Source: Kerstersia gyiorum
GTDB taxonomy: Bacteria > Pseudomonadota > Gammaproteobacteria > Burkholderiales > Burkholderiaceae_B
Length of the DNA: 64,000 nt
Assembly: GCF_004216755.1 (NCBI RefSeq)
Contig: NZ_SGWZ01000001.1
Coordinates: 806,001 to 870,000 of the forward strand
Reading direction: 5' to 3'
Positions within the stretch are counted from its first letter, which is position 1, and each line of letters opens with the position of its first letter. Made by a program: the position numbers and the translations under genes. Shown here in pieces: positions 42,830 through 51,286 of this stretch. The notes beneath the pieces are model-generated. The model saw nothing but the letters and a program-made list of their open reading frames with translations, was not told the DNA's origin and made no database searches.

Positions 42830-43546
42830 TCAGATGACGCGATCGGTGCGCACGATTTCACGCAGGGCGCTGCTATCGAGCACATAGAGCGAGGCGCGCT
42901 GGCTGCGGATGAAACCCTGGCGTCGCCACTTGGCCAGTAGCCGGCTCAGTGTTTCGGGGCGCATGCCCAGTTTGGTGGCGATTTGCGCCCAGGACAGCGG
43001 CAGTTGGATGCGGGCGTCGTCGCTTTGCGGTTTGCCGAAACGCAGGATGTAATCCGCCAGGCGCTGTTCCGCGGTGCTGGACGTCAGCCAGTCGATCTGC
43101 TCCGTGTGGTGACGCAGGAGCCGGGCGCCGTGCTCGATGACGCTGAGTGCCAGCGCTGGTGCGGCAAGACAGGCTTTGCGCAGCGCGCCGGCTTCCAGCA
43201 GGCAGCCGTTGCCGGTGGTCACGGCACGGATGGTATGCCAGTGCAGGGGGGGCTGGGCAAACAGCGAGTGCAGGCCGATGAAGGCCCCGGGCGAGATGTG
43301 TCCGAAGATTTTTTCCTCGCCTTCCTGGGTATAGCGCAAGCCTTGCAACTGGCCTTCGAAGACCAGCATGCATGTGTTGCAGGGGTCGCCATGGCTGAAG
43401 ATTTCCTGCCCGGGCTGGAAGTTCAGGTCGCGGCAATGGCTGGCCAGGGCCTTGAAAGTGTTCTCGTCCAGGGCGAGAAACCATGGATGCTGGCGCAATC
43501 GTGCCGCCATGGCGGGTGCCGCAGCCTGGCACTTGACAAACGTCAT
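42830..43546 (-). CDS. Crp/Fnr-family transcriptional regulator
   Basis: A 238-residue regulator. The cyclic-nucleotide-binding-like domain (HPWFLALDENTFKALASHCR, then LNFQPGQEIFSHGDPCNTCM) is followed by a winged helix with QIATKLGMRPETLSRLLAKW (recognition helix) near residue 190. The N-terminal four-cysteine cluster of Fnr is not present, so it is more like the Dnr/heme-sensing or Crp-like classes. The frame continues upstream to 43717, but the methionine at 43546 gives the usual length. It is divergent from the TonB receptor operon and upstream of hemG, so it may link heme, redox and iron. Confidence 0.88.
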   Translation of the reverse strand: MTFVKCQAAAPAMAARLRQHPWFLALDENTFKALASHCRDLNFQPGQEIFSHGDPCNTCMLVFEGQLQGLRYTQEGEEKIFGHISPGAFIGLHSLFAQPPLHWHTIRAVTTGNGCLLEAGALRKACLAAPALALSVIEHGARLLRHHTEQIDWLTSSTAEQRLADYILRFGKPQSDDARIQLPLSWAQIATKLGMRPETLSRLLAKWRRQGFIRSQRASLYVLDSSALREIVRTDRVI

Positions 43547-43813
43547 TTCAGAAATCGGGTCCGGTTGGTTAACATTAAAAGCACTGATTCTTATTTCTGA
43601 TTTTACGACTGGAATCGCTCGCGGGTGGCATGGCCAGGTCATCAGCGCGGGGTTCTTTCCCAGGAAACACAGCAAACAGTTCCGGCAGCCAGATTGTCTG
43701 CCGGGCCGGACGCGCACGGGGTGATCCTTCGGCGTCCAGGCCCGGCCGCCGGCCTGGCGCGGCGGAGCCGTGCGCCCGGATTTTTTCAGTACTCACCGCA
43801 TTCATCGACGATC

Positions 43814-46015
43814 ATGATACAGACACCCTTGAAATCACCGCTGCGCGAGGCGCTGTGCGCCGCCATCGCGGCTGGCGCGGCAATTTACTGGCCTGCCGCG
43901 CAGGCGCAGGTCAGCACCTTGGAAGCCGTTACCGTGCAGGGCGACGCAGGCGATCCGAACTGGCAGAAGCTGCGTCGCAGCGAATCACGGGTACGTGCGA
44001 TCGGCAGCGAACCGGAAACGGTGACGCTGGAAACGCTGCCGTCGCAGCATACCTCCGTGGTGACACGCGATGAACTGGATATGGTGAGCGCGATGAACAC
44101 GCTGGACGTGCTTGAGCGCGTGCCTGGCGTCACGATTTCCAGGACCGGCAGCCTGGACGGCACCATTGTGCTGCGCGGCATGGACAGCAGCGGCTTCCGG
44201 GTCCCCATGTTCATCAATGGCGATCGTTTCCGCGGGCGGCCGGCCTTCCAGTTCATGATGGTGGAGCCGACGGAACTCGAACGGGTGGAAGTCATCCGTG
44301 GCCCGGCTTCCATCCGCTATGGCAGCGACGGCCTGTCGGGCATGGTGAACTTCGTGACGCGCAAACCCAAGGGGACGCTGGGCGATACCTTTACCTTCCA
44401 GGGCGGGCAGGCTGAAGCGACCTACCGTTCCAACGGCAACGGGCTGCAGGGCAGCGTCAGCCTGGAAGCGGCGGGCAACAATTTCGACTTCATGGCCTAC
44501 GTGACGGGCCGGCGCGCGCAGGACTACAAGACGCCGGCGGGTGATATCGCCAACAGTCACTACAAGACGGCCGGCGGCGGGTTTGTCGCGGGCTACATGC
44601 CCAATGCGCGCGAGCGCTATGAGTTCGGTTACCGCTACGGCGAAATCCGCGATGGCACGTCCAATGCCAGCACGACGGAAACGGCCTGGAGCCGCCGTGA
44701 TCCGCTCAGCATCCATCAGTTGCGGCTGGGCTACGAGGGCACTTATGACGACTGGCTGTTCAGCCGTATGGATGCCAGCCTGTACCTGAATTTCTTCGAG
44801 TCCAAATTGCCGGCTACCACGGTCAGCAACAACGGCAACACCATCCGCACCCAGACCAGCAACGTGCGCGGGCCGAATATTTTTGGTGGCCACATCACCT
44901 TCGAAACACCGAAGAATGCCTACGGCATGGATGCAGCCTTTGGCGTGGATTTCGCGCATGATCACTGGCTGGGCAACAAAACCCGGGTGCAGGTGACAGA
45001 CGTGGCTGCAGGCACGACGACGGACACTGGCTATCAGCTGACGGGCCGCTCCATGACCCAGAGCAACGTCGGGATGTTCGTGCTGGGCAACTGGGAAGCG
45101 CGTCAGGGCTGGACCTTGAATGCCGGCGGCCGTTTCGATTACTACCGTTCCGACGTGGAGATCGCCTTCCTGGAAAACGAAGCGCTGCGCCCTTTGTTCG
45201 AAGATGCGAAGAACAGCAGTACGCACGCCTGGACCGGCAGTGTGGGAACCTCGTACTTTCTGACGGACGTGGTGGAATTGACCGCCAGCTACGGGTCGGG
45301 GTTCCGCATGCCCTGGCACTCGCAGATGTTCAGTTCGGGCTGGAACGCCAACACCGACACCTACACGATTCCGAATCCGGGCCTGAAACCTGAGTATTCC
45401 AATACCGGTGAAATCGGCCTGCGCCTGCATATGGCCAAGGCATTCGTGGATTTCGCCGCCTTCGATGCCCGCTATCGCAACTTCCTGGAGACAGTGCAGA
45501 CCACCTACGAAGGTTCGCTGGCCAACCAGACCCGCAACGTGGGCAGGGCGCGTATCAAGGGTTTCGAACTGGCCGGCAAATGGCAGATCGACCCGCAGGT
45601 CAACCTGCATGGCAGCGTGGCCTACGTGCACGGCACCAACCGCCGTACGGACGTTCCGCTGGCTGGCCTGGCGCCCTGGAGCGGTTCAGCCGGCGTGCAG
45701 TACGTCGGCGCCAACGAGGCATGGGCGGTCACGGGTGAAGTGCAGTACGCCAAGGGCCAGAACCGCTGGAATCCGGCCAGCGAATACCGCACGGCAGGCT
45801 ACGCGCTGGTCAATCTGTACGCACAGCTGCAGCTGGACCGTCTGGGGCTCAGCCCGGCGCGCAATACCCAGCTGGTGTTCGGCATCACCAACCTGTTCGA
45901 CAAGGAATACCGTTCGGCCAGTACCAGCTCTGTCGTGAGCCGGCCGATGTCTGCACTCAATCCGCTGGTGTCGCCGGGCCGCAGTTTCAACCTCACGCTG
46001 CGTACCAGCTTCTGA
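43814..46015 (+). CDS. TonB-dependent siderophore/heme-type receptor
   Basis: A 733-residue outer-membrane receptor. The signal peptide ends near AQA-Q (residue 32), with a TonB-box-like TLEAVTVQG directly after. The plug contains TLDVLERVPGVTIS, GTIVLRGMDSSGFRVPMFIN and RVEVIRGPASIRYGSDGLSG. It ends in a barrel with TLRTSF at the C-terminus. It is the first gene of a receptor-binding protein-permease-ATPase operon, so it imports the ligand of that system. The ligand is not readable from sequence. The frame is open upstream to 43625, but the signal peptide sets the start at 43814. No convincing Fur box precedes it. Confidence 0.92.
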   Translation: MIQTPLKSPLREALCAAIAAGAAIYWPAAQAQVSTLEAVTVQGDAGDPNWQKLRRSESRVRAIGSEPETVTLETLPSQHTSVVTRDELDMVSAMNTLDVLERVPGVTISRTGSLDGTIVLRGMDSSGFRVPMFINGDRFRGRPAFQFMMVEPTELERVEVIRGPASIRYGSDGLSGMVNFVTRKPKGTLGDTFTFQGGQAEATYRSNGNGLQGSVSLEAAGNNFDFMAYVTGRRAQDYKTPAGDIANSHYKTAGGGFVAGYMPNARERYEFGYRYGEIRDGTSNASTTETAWSRRDPLSIHQLRLGYEGTYDDWLFSRMDASLYLNFFESKLPATTVSNNGNTIRTQTSNVRGPNIFGGHITFETPKNAYGMDAAFGVDFAHDHWLGNKTRVQVTDVAAGTTTDTGYQLTGRSMTQSNVGMFVLGNWEARQGWTLNAGGRFDYYRSDVEIAFLENEALRPLFEDAKNSSTHAWTGSVGTSYFLTDVVELTASYGSGFRMPWHSQMFSSGWNANTDTYTIPNPGLKPEYSNTGEIGLRLHMAKAFVDFAAFDARYRNFLETVQTTYEGSLANQTRNVGRARIKGFELAGKWQIDPQVNLHGSVAYVHGTNRRTDVPLAGLAPWSGSAGVQYVGANEAWAVTGEVQYAKGQNRWNPASEYRTAGYALVNLYAQLQLDRLGLSPARNTQLVFGITNLFDKEYRSASTSSVVSRPMSALNPLVSPGRSFNLTLRTSF

Positions 46016-46020
46016 TCGCG

Positions 46021-47160
46021 ATGAACGTCATCATGCCAGGCATCCTTCCGTGTGCGAGTCGTGCCAAGATCGGCCGGCAGGTGCTGGCCTGGCTGGCGCT
46101 GGCCCTGCTGCCCCTGCCGCCGGTCCTGGCCGGCACCGGGGCGGGGCCTGGCCAGGCAGGCATCGACCTGCAGGATATGCTGGGCCAGCCGGTGGCGTTG
46201 GCGGGGCCGGTGCAGCGTGCCGTTACCCTGCCCATGCCTGCGGGGTCCATGTTTCTGTCGCTGGCGGGTGACGCTCGCCGGTTGGCCGGCATGCATCCAG
46301 ATGCGCATGCGTTCATGCAGCAAGGCCTGCTGGCACGGATATTCCCGGATAGCGGCCGGATTCGCGCAGATGTGACGCGTTCAGGTTTCGTGCCGAATGT
46401 AGAAACCCTGCTGCAGATTGAACCCGATCTGGTCTGGCAATGGGGCCATATGGGCGACGACCTGATTGCCCCATTGCGCAATGCCGGCTTGCCGGTGGCT
46501 GCGCTGTTGTATGGCGACGAAGCCCGCACGCGGGAATGGATCCGATTGATGGGGCAGGCGCTGGGCCAGGAGGATCGTGCCGCCGCGCAACTGGCCTGGC
46601 GCGCGGCGGTCGAACACGGCATCCGTGCCGTGACTGCCGCCATCGCACCGGCGCAGCGGCCGCGCGTCATGATGTTTTCGCGCTATGCACCGCAGTATGC
46701 GGTGGGCGGCGGCAGTGGCAATTTTCAGTTCGATGTCGAACTGGCCGGCGGCCGCAATGTCGCAGCCGGTATCGGCAATGCCAACATCGTCAACGTGGAG
46801 CAGATTCTGGCATGGAACCCGGAGGTCATTCTGCTCAACAATTTCGAACCGGGGCTGACGCCCGATACCATTTATGCCGATCCCATGCTGGCCGAACTAG
46901 AGGCGGTACGGCAGCGACGGGTCTACAAGATACCGGCGGCGGGATACCGCTGGGACCCGCCCAGCCAGGAGTCGCCGCTGTACTGGCAATGGCTCAGCCT
47001 GATCCTGCAGCCGGCGCATTTCGACTGGCCCTTGCGCGCGAATATCCGCACTCAGTTGCAGCAGTTGTATGGCTATGACGCGACGGAGGACGATCTCGAT
47101 GCCGTGTTGCATCTGGCGGAGAACCGCGGTTCGCAGGGCTATGAAAGGTTCTCAAGATGA
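46021..47160 (+). CDS. FecB/BtuF-like periplasmic binding protein
   Basis: A 379-residue class III (helical-backbone) periplasmic binding protein for siderophores, heme or corrinoids. An N-terminal signal sequence (LAWLALALLPLPPVLAGTGA) is followed by VETLLQIEPDLVWQWG and a C-terminal lobe with NVEQILAWNPEVILLNN, hallmarks of the family. It begins five bases after the receptor stop and its stop overlaps the permease start (ATGA). At the N-terminus, the ATG at 46021 is followed by another at 46033; either could be used. Confidence 0.9.
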   Translation: MNVIMPGILPCASRAKIGRQVLAWLALALLPLPPVLAGTGAGPGQAGIDLQDMLGQPVALAGPVQRAVTLPMPAGSMFLSLAGDARRLAGMHPDAHAFMQQGLLARIFPDSGRIRADVTRSGFVPNVETLLQIEPDLVWQWGHMGDDLIAPLRNAGLPVAALLYGDEARTREWIRLMGQALGQEDRAAAQLAWRAAVEHGIRAVTAAIAPAQRPRVMMFSRYAPQYAVGGGSGNFQFDVELAGGRNVAAGIGNANIVNVEQILAWNPEVILLNNFEPGLTPDTIYADPMLAELEAVRQRRVYKIPAAGYRWDPPSQESPLYWQWLSLILQPAHFDWPLRANIRTQLQQLYGYDATEDDLDAVLHLAENRGSQGYERFSR

Positions 47161-48209
47161 AGCATGAAAGAGCGTCAGGTGTTGCTGGCCTGTGGGCCTG
47201 GCTGCTGCTGTCCGGCCTGTTGCTGGCCATGGTGATGCTGGCGCTGGCAACCGGCCGCTATGCGCTGTCGCTGGACCAGATTGCGACCATGCTGGCCGAG
47301 CCGGTCCTGCCGGAAAAATGGTTGCCGCTGTTGCCGGACATTACCGATATGCAGCGCCGCGTCCTGTGGCAGGTGCGCCTGCCACGCATCCTGATGGCGG
47401 TGCTGGTCGGGGGCAGCCTGGCATTGTGCGGCGCGGCCCTGCAGGGGGCTTTCCGCAACCCGCTGGTCGGGCCGCAGGTGCTGGGTATTTCTTCGGGGGC
47501 GGCGCTGGGCGGCTGCCTGGCGATACTCCTGTTCACGTCTTTGCCGCTCATCATGGGGGGCGCATTTGCCGGAGGGCTGCTGGCGGTTGCGGCGGTCTAC
47601 TACATGGGGCGTTCGCAGGGGCGCACGACGATGCTGATGCTGGTGCTGTCCGGTGTGGTCTGCAGCGCGTTCTTCGCTGCGCTGATCTCGCTGGCGACTT
47701 ACTTCGCCGATCCCAACGATTCCCTGCCGGCCATTGTGTTCTGGCTGATGGGCAGTTTCGCCACGGCATCCTACTTCAAGCTTGGCGTCATTCTGCTGCC
47801 GGTGCTGGCAGGCAGCCTGCTGCTGTATGCCTTGCGTTTTCGCATCAATGTCCTGTCGCTGGGCGACGAGCAGGCCAGTGCGCAGGGGGTGGCGGTGGAA
47901 CCCTTGCGCTGGGGCCTGCTGGCCTGTGTCACCTTGGTGGTGTCGGCCAGCGTCGCGGTGTCCGGAACAGTGGGCTGGGTCGGTCTGGTGGTGCCGCATT
48001 TCGCGCGCATGCTGGTCGGCCCGGATCATCGGGTACTGCTGCCGGCATCCGCGCTGGTCGGCGCCGTCTATATGGTGGCCGTGGATACCCTGGCACGCAG
48101 CATCAGCAGCGCGGAAATTCCGCTGGGCGTGATGACGGCCTTGATCGGTGCACCGGTATTTGCATGGCTGCTGCGCCGCACGCACGCACGAGGATGGCGT
48201 CATGATTGA
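47157..48209 (+). CDS. FecCD-family ABC transporter permease
   Basis: A 350-residue permease with about ten membrane segments. Family motifs: LWQVRLPRILMAVLVGGSLA (near residue 70), ALCGAALQGAFRNPLVGPQV, LGISSGAALGGCLAI, and GTVGWVGLVVPHFARMLVGP near 270. It works as a homodimer with the binding protein and ATPase next to it. It overlaps the preceding gene by four bases and the ATPase gene by eight, showing tight translational coupling. Confidence 0.95.
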   Translation: MKHERASGVAGLWAWLLLSGLLLAMVMLALATGRYALSLDQIATMLAEPVLPEKWLPLLPDITDMQRRVLWQVRLPRILMAVLVGGSLALCGAALQGAFRNPLVGPQVLGISSGAALGGCLAILLFTSLPLIMGGAFAGGLLAVAAVYYMGRSQGRTTMLMLVLSGVVCSAFFAALISLATYFADPNDSLPAIVFWLMGSFATASYFKLGVILLPVLAGSLLLYALRFRINVLSLGDEQASAQGVAVEPLRWGLLACVTLVVSASVAVSGTVGWVGLVVPHFARMLVGPDHRVLLPASALVGAVYMVAVDTLARSISSAEIPLGVMTALIGAPVFAWLLRRTHARGWRHD

Positions 48210-48954
48210 AGTCCGAGATCTCGATGTCAGGGCAGGCGGCAACGGCCGCTGCCTGTTGAGCGGCCTAAGCCTGGACGTTGCGGCCGGGCAGGTAATGGCG
48301 GTGCTGGGCCCCAACGGGCGCGGCAAGACCACTTTGCTGCGCACGTTGCTCGGGCTGTTGCCTGCGGCTGTGGGCAAGGTGCGCCTGGGCGGCCATGCCG
48401 CCTACGTTCCCCAGCAGGGTGAATCCACGTTCCCCTATCCGGTGCTCAGCATGGTGGCCATGGGGCGGGCGCGTCATCTGCGCTGGTGGCAGTCGCCGGG
48501 CCGGGAAGATATGAGCGTGGCACAGGCCTGCCTGGAAGCCGTGGGGCTGGGCGGGCTGGCAGGGCGCAGCTTCCATGAGCTGAGCGGCGGGCAGAAGCAG
48601 CTGGTGCACATTGCGCGCGCGATGGCGAGCGCCAGCCCTATCGTCGTGCTCGACGAACCCATGGCGGCGCTGGACCTGCGCAATCAGGACCTGGTGCTGG
48701 GCATCCTGGCGCGGCTGGCGCGCGAGCAGCGCTTGTGCATTGTTTTTTCCACCCACAGCCCACAGCATGCCCTGCATATCGCCGACCAGACCTTGCTGCT
48801 TTATCCGGACGCCTGCGAGGCCGGGCCGACGCAACAGGTGTGCGAGGCCGAGCGGCTGGGGCGTGTCTACCAGATGCCGGTGGCGCTGGGCGAGGCGCAG
48901 GATGCCTCGGGGCGTCCGGTACGGGGAGTGATCCCCTTGTTCCAGGGAGCATGA
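48202..48954 (+). CDS. FecE-type ABC transporter ATPase
   Basis: A 250-residue ABC ATPase. Walker A is GPNGRGKTT (residues 36-44); the usual residue at position 40 is Ala, Ser or Cys, and Arg is uncommon. The signature is LSGGQKQLVHIARAMA, Walker B is PIVVLDEPMAALDL and the switch His lies in FSTHSPQHAL. It powers the FecCD-like permease. The start at 48202 overlaps the permease end; its stop overlaps the candidate start of the next gene. Confidence 0.94.
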   Translation: MIEVRDLDVRAGGNGRCLLSGLSLDVAAGQVMAVLGPNGRGKTTLLRTLLGLLPAAVGKVRLGGHAAYVPQQGESTFPYPVLSMVAMGRARHLRWWQSPGREDMSVAQACLEAVGLGGLAGRSFHELSGGQKQLVHIARAMASASPIVVLDEPMAALDLRNQDLVLGILARLAREQRLCIVFSTHSPQHALHIADQTLLLYPDACEAGPTQQVCEAERLGRVYQMPVALGEAQDASGRPVRGVIPLFQGA

Positions 48955-48956
48955 AC

Positions 48957-49571
48957 ATGAAACGCGTGGCTTATCTCAACAGCCGGCAGGGCAGCGGGCC
49001 GGAAGCGCTGACCGGAGGGGACGCTCCGCAGGCGGCCAATGTCTATCTGTATGACCTCGAAGTGGAGCCGGACCGGCAACTGGCGGACTGGGATGCGCTG
49101 TTGTTGCCCGCCCATGCCGACCAGCGTTTCCTGGCGACCCTGCGGCGGCCCCTGGAACGATGGTTGCTGGCAGGCGGCACGATGGTCATCAACGGCCATA
49201 TCGGCCATCCGTTCCTGCGCTGGTTGCAGCCTTTCGAAGTTCAGCCCTGTCCCGGGCTGGCCGGTTTGCAGGTGCATCGCCACGCCATGCATCCGGTTTT
49301 CGAGGGTGTCGAGGCCGAGCATCTGACCTACCGCCGTGGCGTGGCCGGCTTCTATGCCCGGGGGGCCAATCCGCCGCCGCCGGATGCTCGGGTGATCAAT
49401 ACCCTGGGGCCGGATCACCAGCCCATAGACTGGTTGCTGCAACTGCCTGGCGGCGGGAGGCTGCTGGTGCATTCGGGCAATGACCTCTGGATGTATGCCC
49501 ATGGGCAGGATTCGGCAGCGCGTATCGTGCCGCAGCTGTTCGCCTGGCTGAATCAAGGAGACGCTGCATGA
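48957..49571 (+). CDS. GATase/ThuA-fold protein of unknown function (copy 1 of tandem pair)
   Basis: A 204-residue protein starting MKRVAYLNSRQGSG. AGGGAG lies seven bases upstream; an ATG two codons earlier (48951) overlaps the ATPase stop. Segments such as DWDALLLPAHADQRFLATLR, WLLAGGTMVINGHIGHPFLR and GGGRLLVHSGNDLWMYAH suggest a class I amidotransferase-like Rossmann fold. The Cys-His-Glu triad is not recognisable. It is clearly paralogous to the next gene. Five genes from the receptor onward run without gaps, so it should serve siderophore uptake or handling. I do not recognise a named family. Confidence 0.75.
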   Translation: MKRVAYLNSRQGSGPEALTGGDAPQAANVYLYDLEVEPDRQLADWDALLLPAHADQRFLATLRRPLERWLLAGGTMVINGHIGHPFLRWLQPFEVQPCPGLAGLQVHRHAMHPVFEGVEAEHLTYRRGVAGFYARGANPPPPDARVINTLGPDHQPIDWLLQLPGGGRLLVHSGNDLWMYAHGQDSAARIVPQLFAWLNQGDAA

Positions 49572-50194
49572 GCGCGCCTGTCATTGCGGCACTGGATGCC
49601 GGCACCTACTACCACCACCGCACGTTCCAGACGCCCGGCTTGGCCGCTTGCCTGGATTACACCGTATATGTCCGTGAACTGGACGCCGCAGCGCTGGCGG
49701 GTTGCGACACTTTTATCGTTTCCTGCGCATCGCCGGTTGACCAGCTGGTGAGCCGGCGCAGCCTGTTCCGGGATTTCCTGCAGCAGGGGCGCACACTGGT
49801 GGTGATGGGAGGCAACGGCGCGGAGCAATGGCTCGATGGCGTGCGGCACGTGCCCAGCCCGGTCAATTTCTGGTGGTGGAAAGAGCCTGGGGCTGACTCC
49901 GGACTGCGCCTGGTGGCGCCGGAACATGATCTTTTCCAGTGCCTCACCCTGGCCGATGCCACCTGGCACCAGCATGGCGCCTATGAGCCGCCGCCAGGGG
50001 TTCGGTCACTCATAGACAAGGTGGGTGCGGGGTCAGTGCTGTATGACGACCGGCAGTCTACGCCTGGCCGCCTGATCCTGACATCGCTGGACCCGATGTA
50101 CCACCACGGCAGCCATTTCATGCCGGCGACCACGCGCTTTCTGCATGCTTTCCTGCCCTGGCTCAAGCGCCAGCAGCCTGCCGGGCGCATCTGA
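49568..50194 (+). CDS. GATase/ThuA-fold protein of unknown function (copy 2 of tandem pair)
   Basis: A 208-residue protein sharing the layout of copy 1: CDTFIVSCASPVDQLVSRRS, FLQQGRTLVVMGGNGAEQWL and GRLILTSLDPMYHHGSHFMP align with the corresponding parts. A distinctive tryptophan cluster (NFWWWKEPG, residues about 100-108) and several His residues (YHHRTF near 15, MYHHGSHFM near 180) could bind an aromatic or metal-containing ligand. The start overlaps the copy 1 stop (ATGA). Function is unknown; the operon context says iron-siderophore or heme metabolism. Confidence 0.75.
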   Translation: MSAPVIAALDAGTYYHHRTFQTPGLAACLDYTVYVRELDAAALAGCDTFIVSCASPVDQLVSRRSLFRDFLQQGRTLVVMGGNGAEQWLDGVRHVPSPVNFWWWKEPGADSGLRLVAPEHDLFQCLTLADATWHQHGAYEPPPGVRSLIDKVGAGSVLYDDRQSTPGRLILTSLDPMYHHGSHFMPATTRFLHAFLPWLKRQQPAGRI

Positions 50195-50369
50195 ATTTCC
50201 CTGTGGATTGTTTGCCCTGTCGGGCCCGGGCAGACCGTTGGCGCGTTGATTCGCAGCCTGGACCGCCTTGCGTCCGACGCTGGGCGGCAGCAGTCTGACG
50301 CCGGCGTTGTGCCTACTGCCATTCGTAATTTTCCCTCGTTTCCCTTCTCTGTTTTTTTCTGGATTTTCC

Positions 50370-50933
50370 ATGCAGACCACTTCTCCGTTTTCCGATACTT
50401 TTCCCTGCCGCCACACCGTACAGGTGCAAGGCGAAGAAGGCGTCATCAACATTCCATTTGATGCGGTCGCTGCCTATCACGGCCATGGTGCGTTGGCGAT
50501 GCTGGCAGTGACCTACATGGGCATGCATGGCGCGCTGGCACGGCTGCCGGGCGACCTGCCTCGGCGCAATGAACTGAGCGTGCTGAGCGGCCATCCCGGC
50601 CCTGGCGTGCGGGATGCTTTCGAGTTCATCACGCGTGCCGCGACGCGCGGCTGTTATCAGGTCGATACTGCCTTGCCCTGGGCACGTTACAGCCAGGATG
50701 GTTCGCGTTCCTACAGTTTCGTGTTGACCTGCCGCGAGCAGTCGGTACGCGCCGTTCTCCGCGCTGGCGTGCTGCCGCCGGCCTTCTTCCAACTGCTGTC
50801 CTCACGGCGCCAGGAGGATGCCGAGCCATTTCGCCTGTTGCGCCGGCAACTGGCACACCAAATGCTGGATGCCGAGCCTGAGGCGCTGTTCGACTACACC
50901 GTCTCTGACGTGGAGGTGCCGCTGCCAGCTTGA
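50370..50933 (+). CDS. FmdE-like domain protein lacking the metal-binding Cys
   Basis: A 187-residue protein with a central AAYHGHGALAMLAVTYMGMH segment (His37-Gly-His39). It resembles the HGH-x-x-PG motif of the formylmethanofuran dehydrogenase subunit E (FmdE) family. A later LSGHPGPGVRDAFEFITRAA resembles the second half of that domain. The Cys residues that usually follow the HGH motif are absent. It begins 175 bases after copy 2 on the same strand and may be cotranscribed. FmdE-domain proteins occur beside metal transport genes in other bacteria; family membership here is tentative. Confidence 0.55.
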   Translation: MQTTSPFSDTFPCRHTVQVQGEEGVINIPFDAVAAYHGHGALAMLAVTYMGMHGALARLPGDLPRRNELSVLSGHPGPGVRDAFEFITRAATRGCYQVDTALPWARYSQDGSRSYSFVLTCREQSVRAVLRAGVLPPAFFQLLSSRRQEDAEPFRLLRRQLAHQMLDAEPEALFDYTVSDVEVPLPA

Positions 50934-51286
50934 TGGGGCCTTGTTTTCGCCTGATCCGACAGGCTCGGACACGCCGGACGCGTTTGCAGGAATATGCTGG
51001 GTTTTGTTTCATATGGTTTCATGTTGGTCAAAAGCTGATATACCCGTTGAACCATAATGAAGCTGCTTTGGCGGCTAGGCGGCTGCCAGGCGCATCATGT
51101 TTTTTCGCTTTCGCCCACAGCGGTGGAAGGTTGCCATGCCGTATCGAACGGGTGCCCAGGCGCCCGTTCCCGCATCAATGTTCGTCCTTCGCCATTGCGC
51201 CCGCAGGCCGGCCGCAAAGGTGAAGTCAACCGCATGTTCCGAGGACCTGCGGCAGCGTTCCATGCCTACTATCCGGTGAGTCGACC
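50934..51286. other. Intergenic region before gadC
   Basis: This is 353 bases without a recognisable gene. Small frames here have no ribosome-binding sites. AT-rich sequence around 51010-51060 (including TTGGTC near 51022 and CATAAT near 51050) may carry a promoter, but spacing is poor. Confidence 0.4.

Noticed and set aside
43547..43813. Fur box before the second TonB receptor
   Set aside because: The best alignment by eye gives only about 8 of 19 matches, no better than chance in an AT-rich stretch.
43985..45631. 548-codon open frame on the minus strand
   Set aside because: Lies fully antisense to the TonB receptor, which has a signal peptide, plug and barrel motifs. The antisense frame has no ribosome-binding site and encodes no recognisable protein; long antisense frames are common at this GC content.
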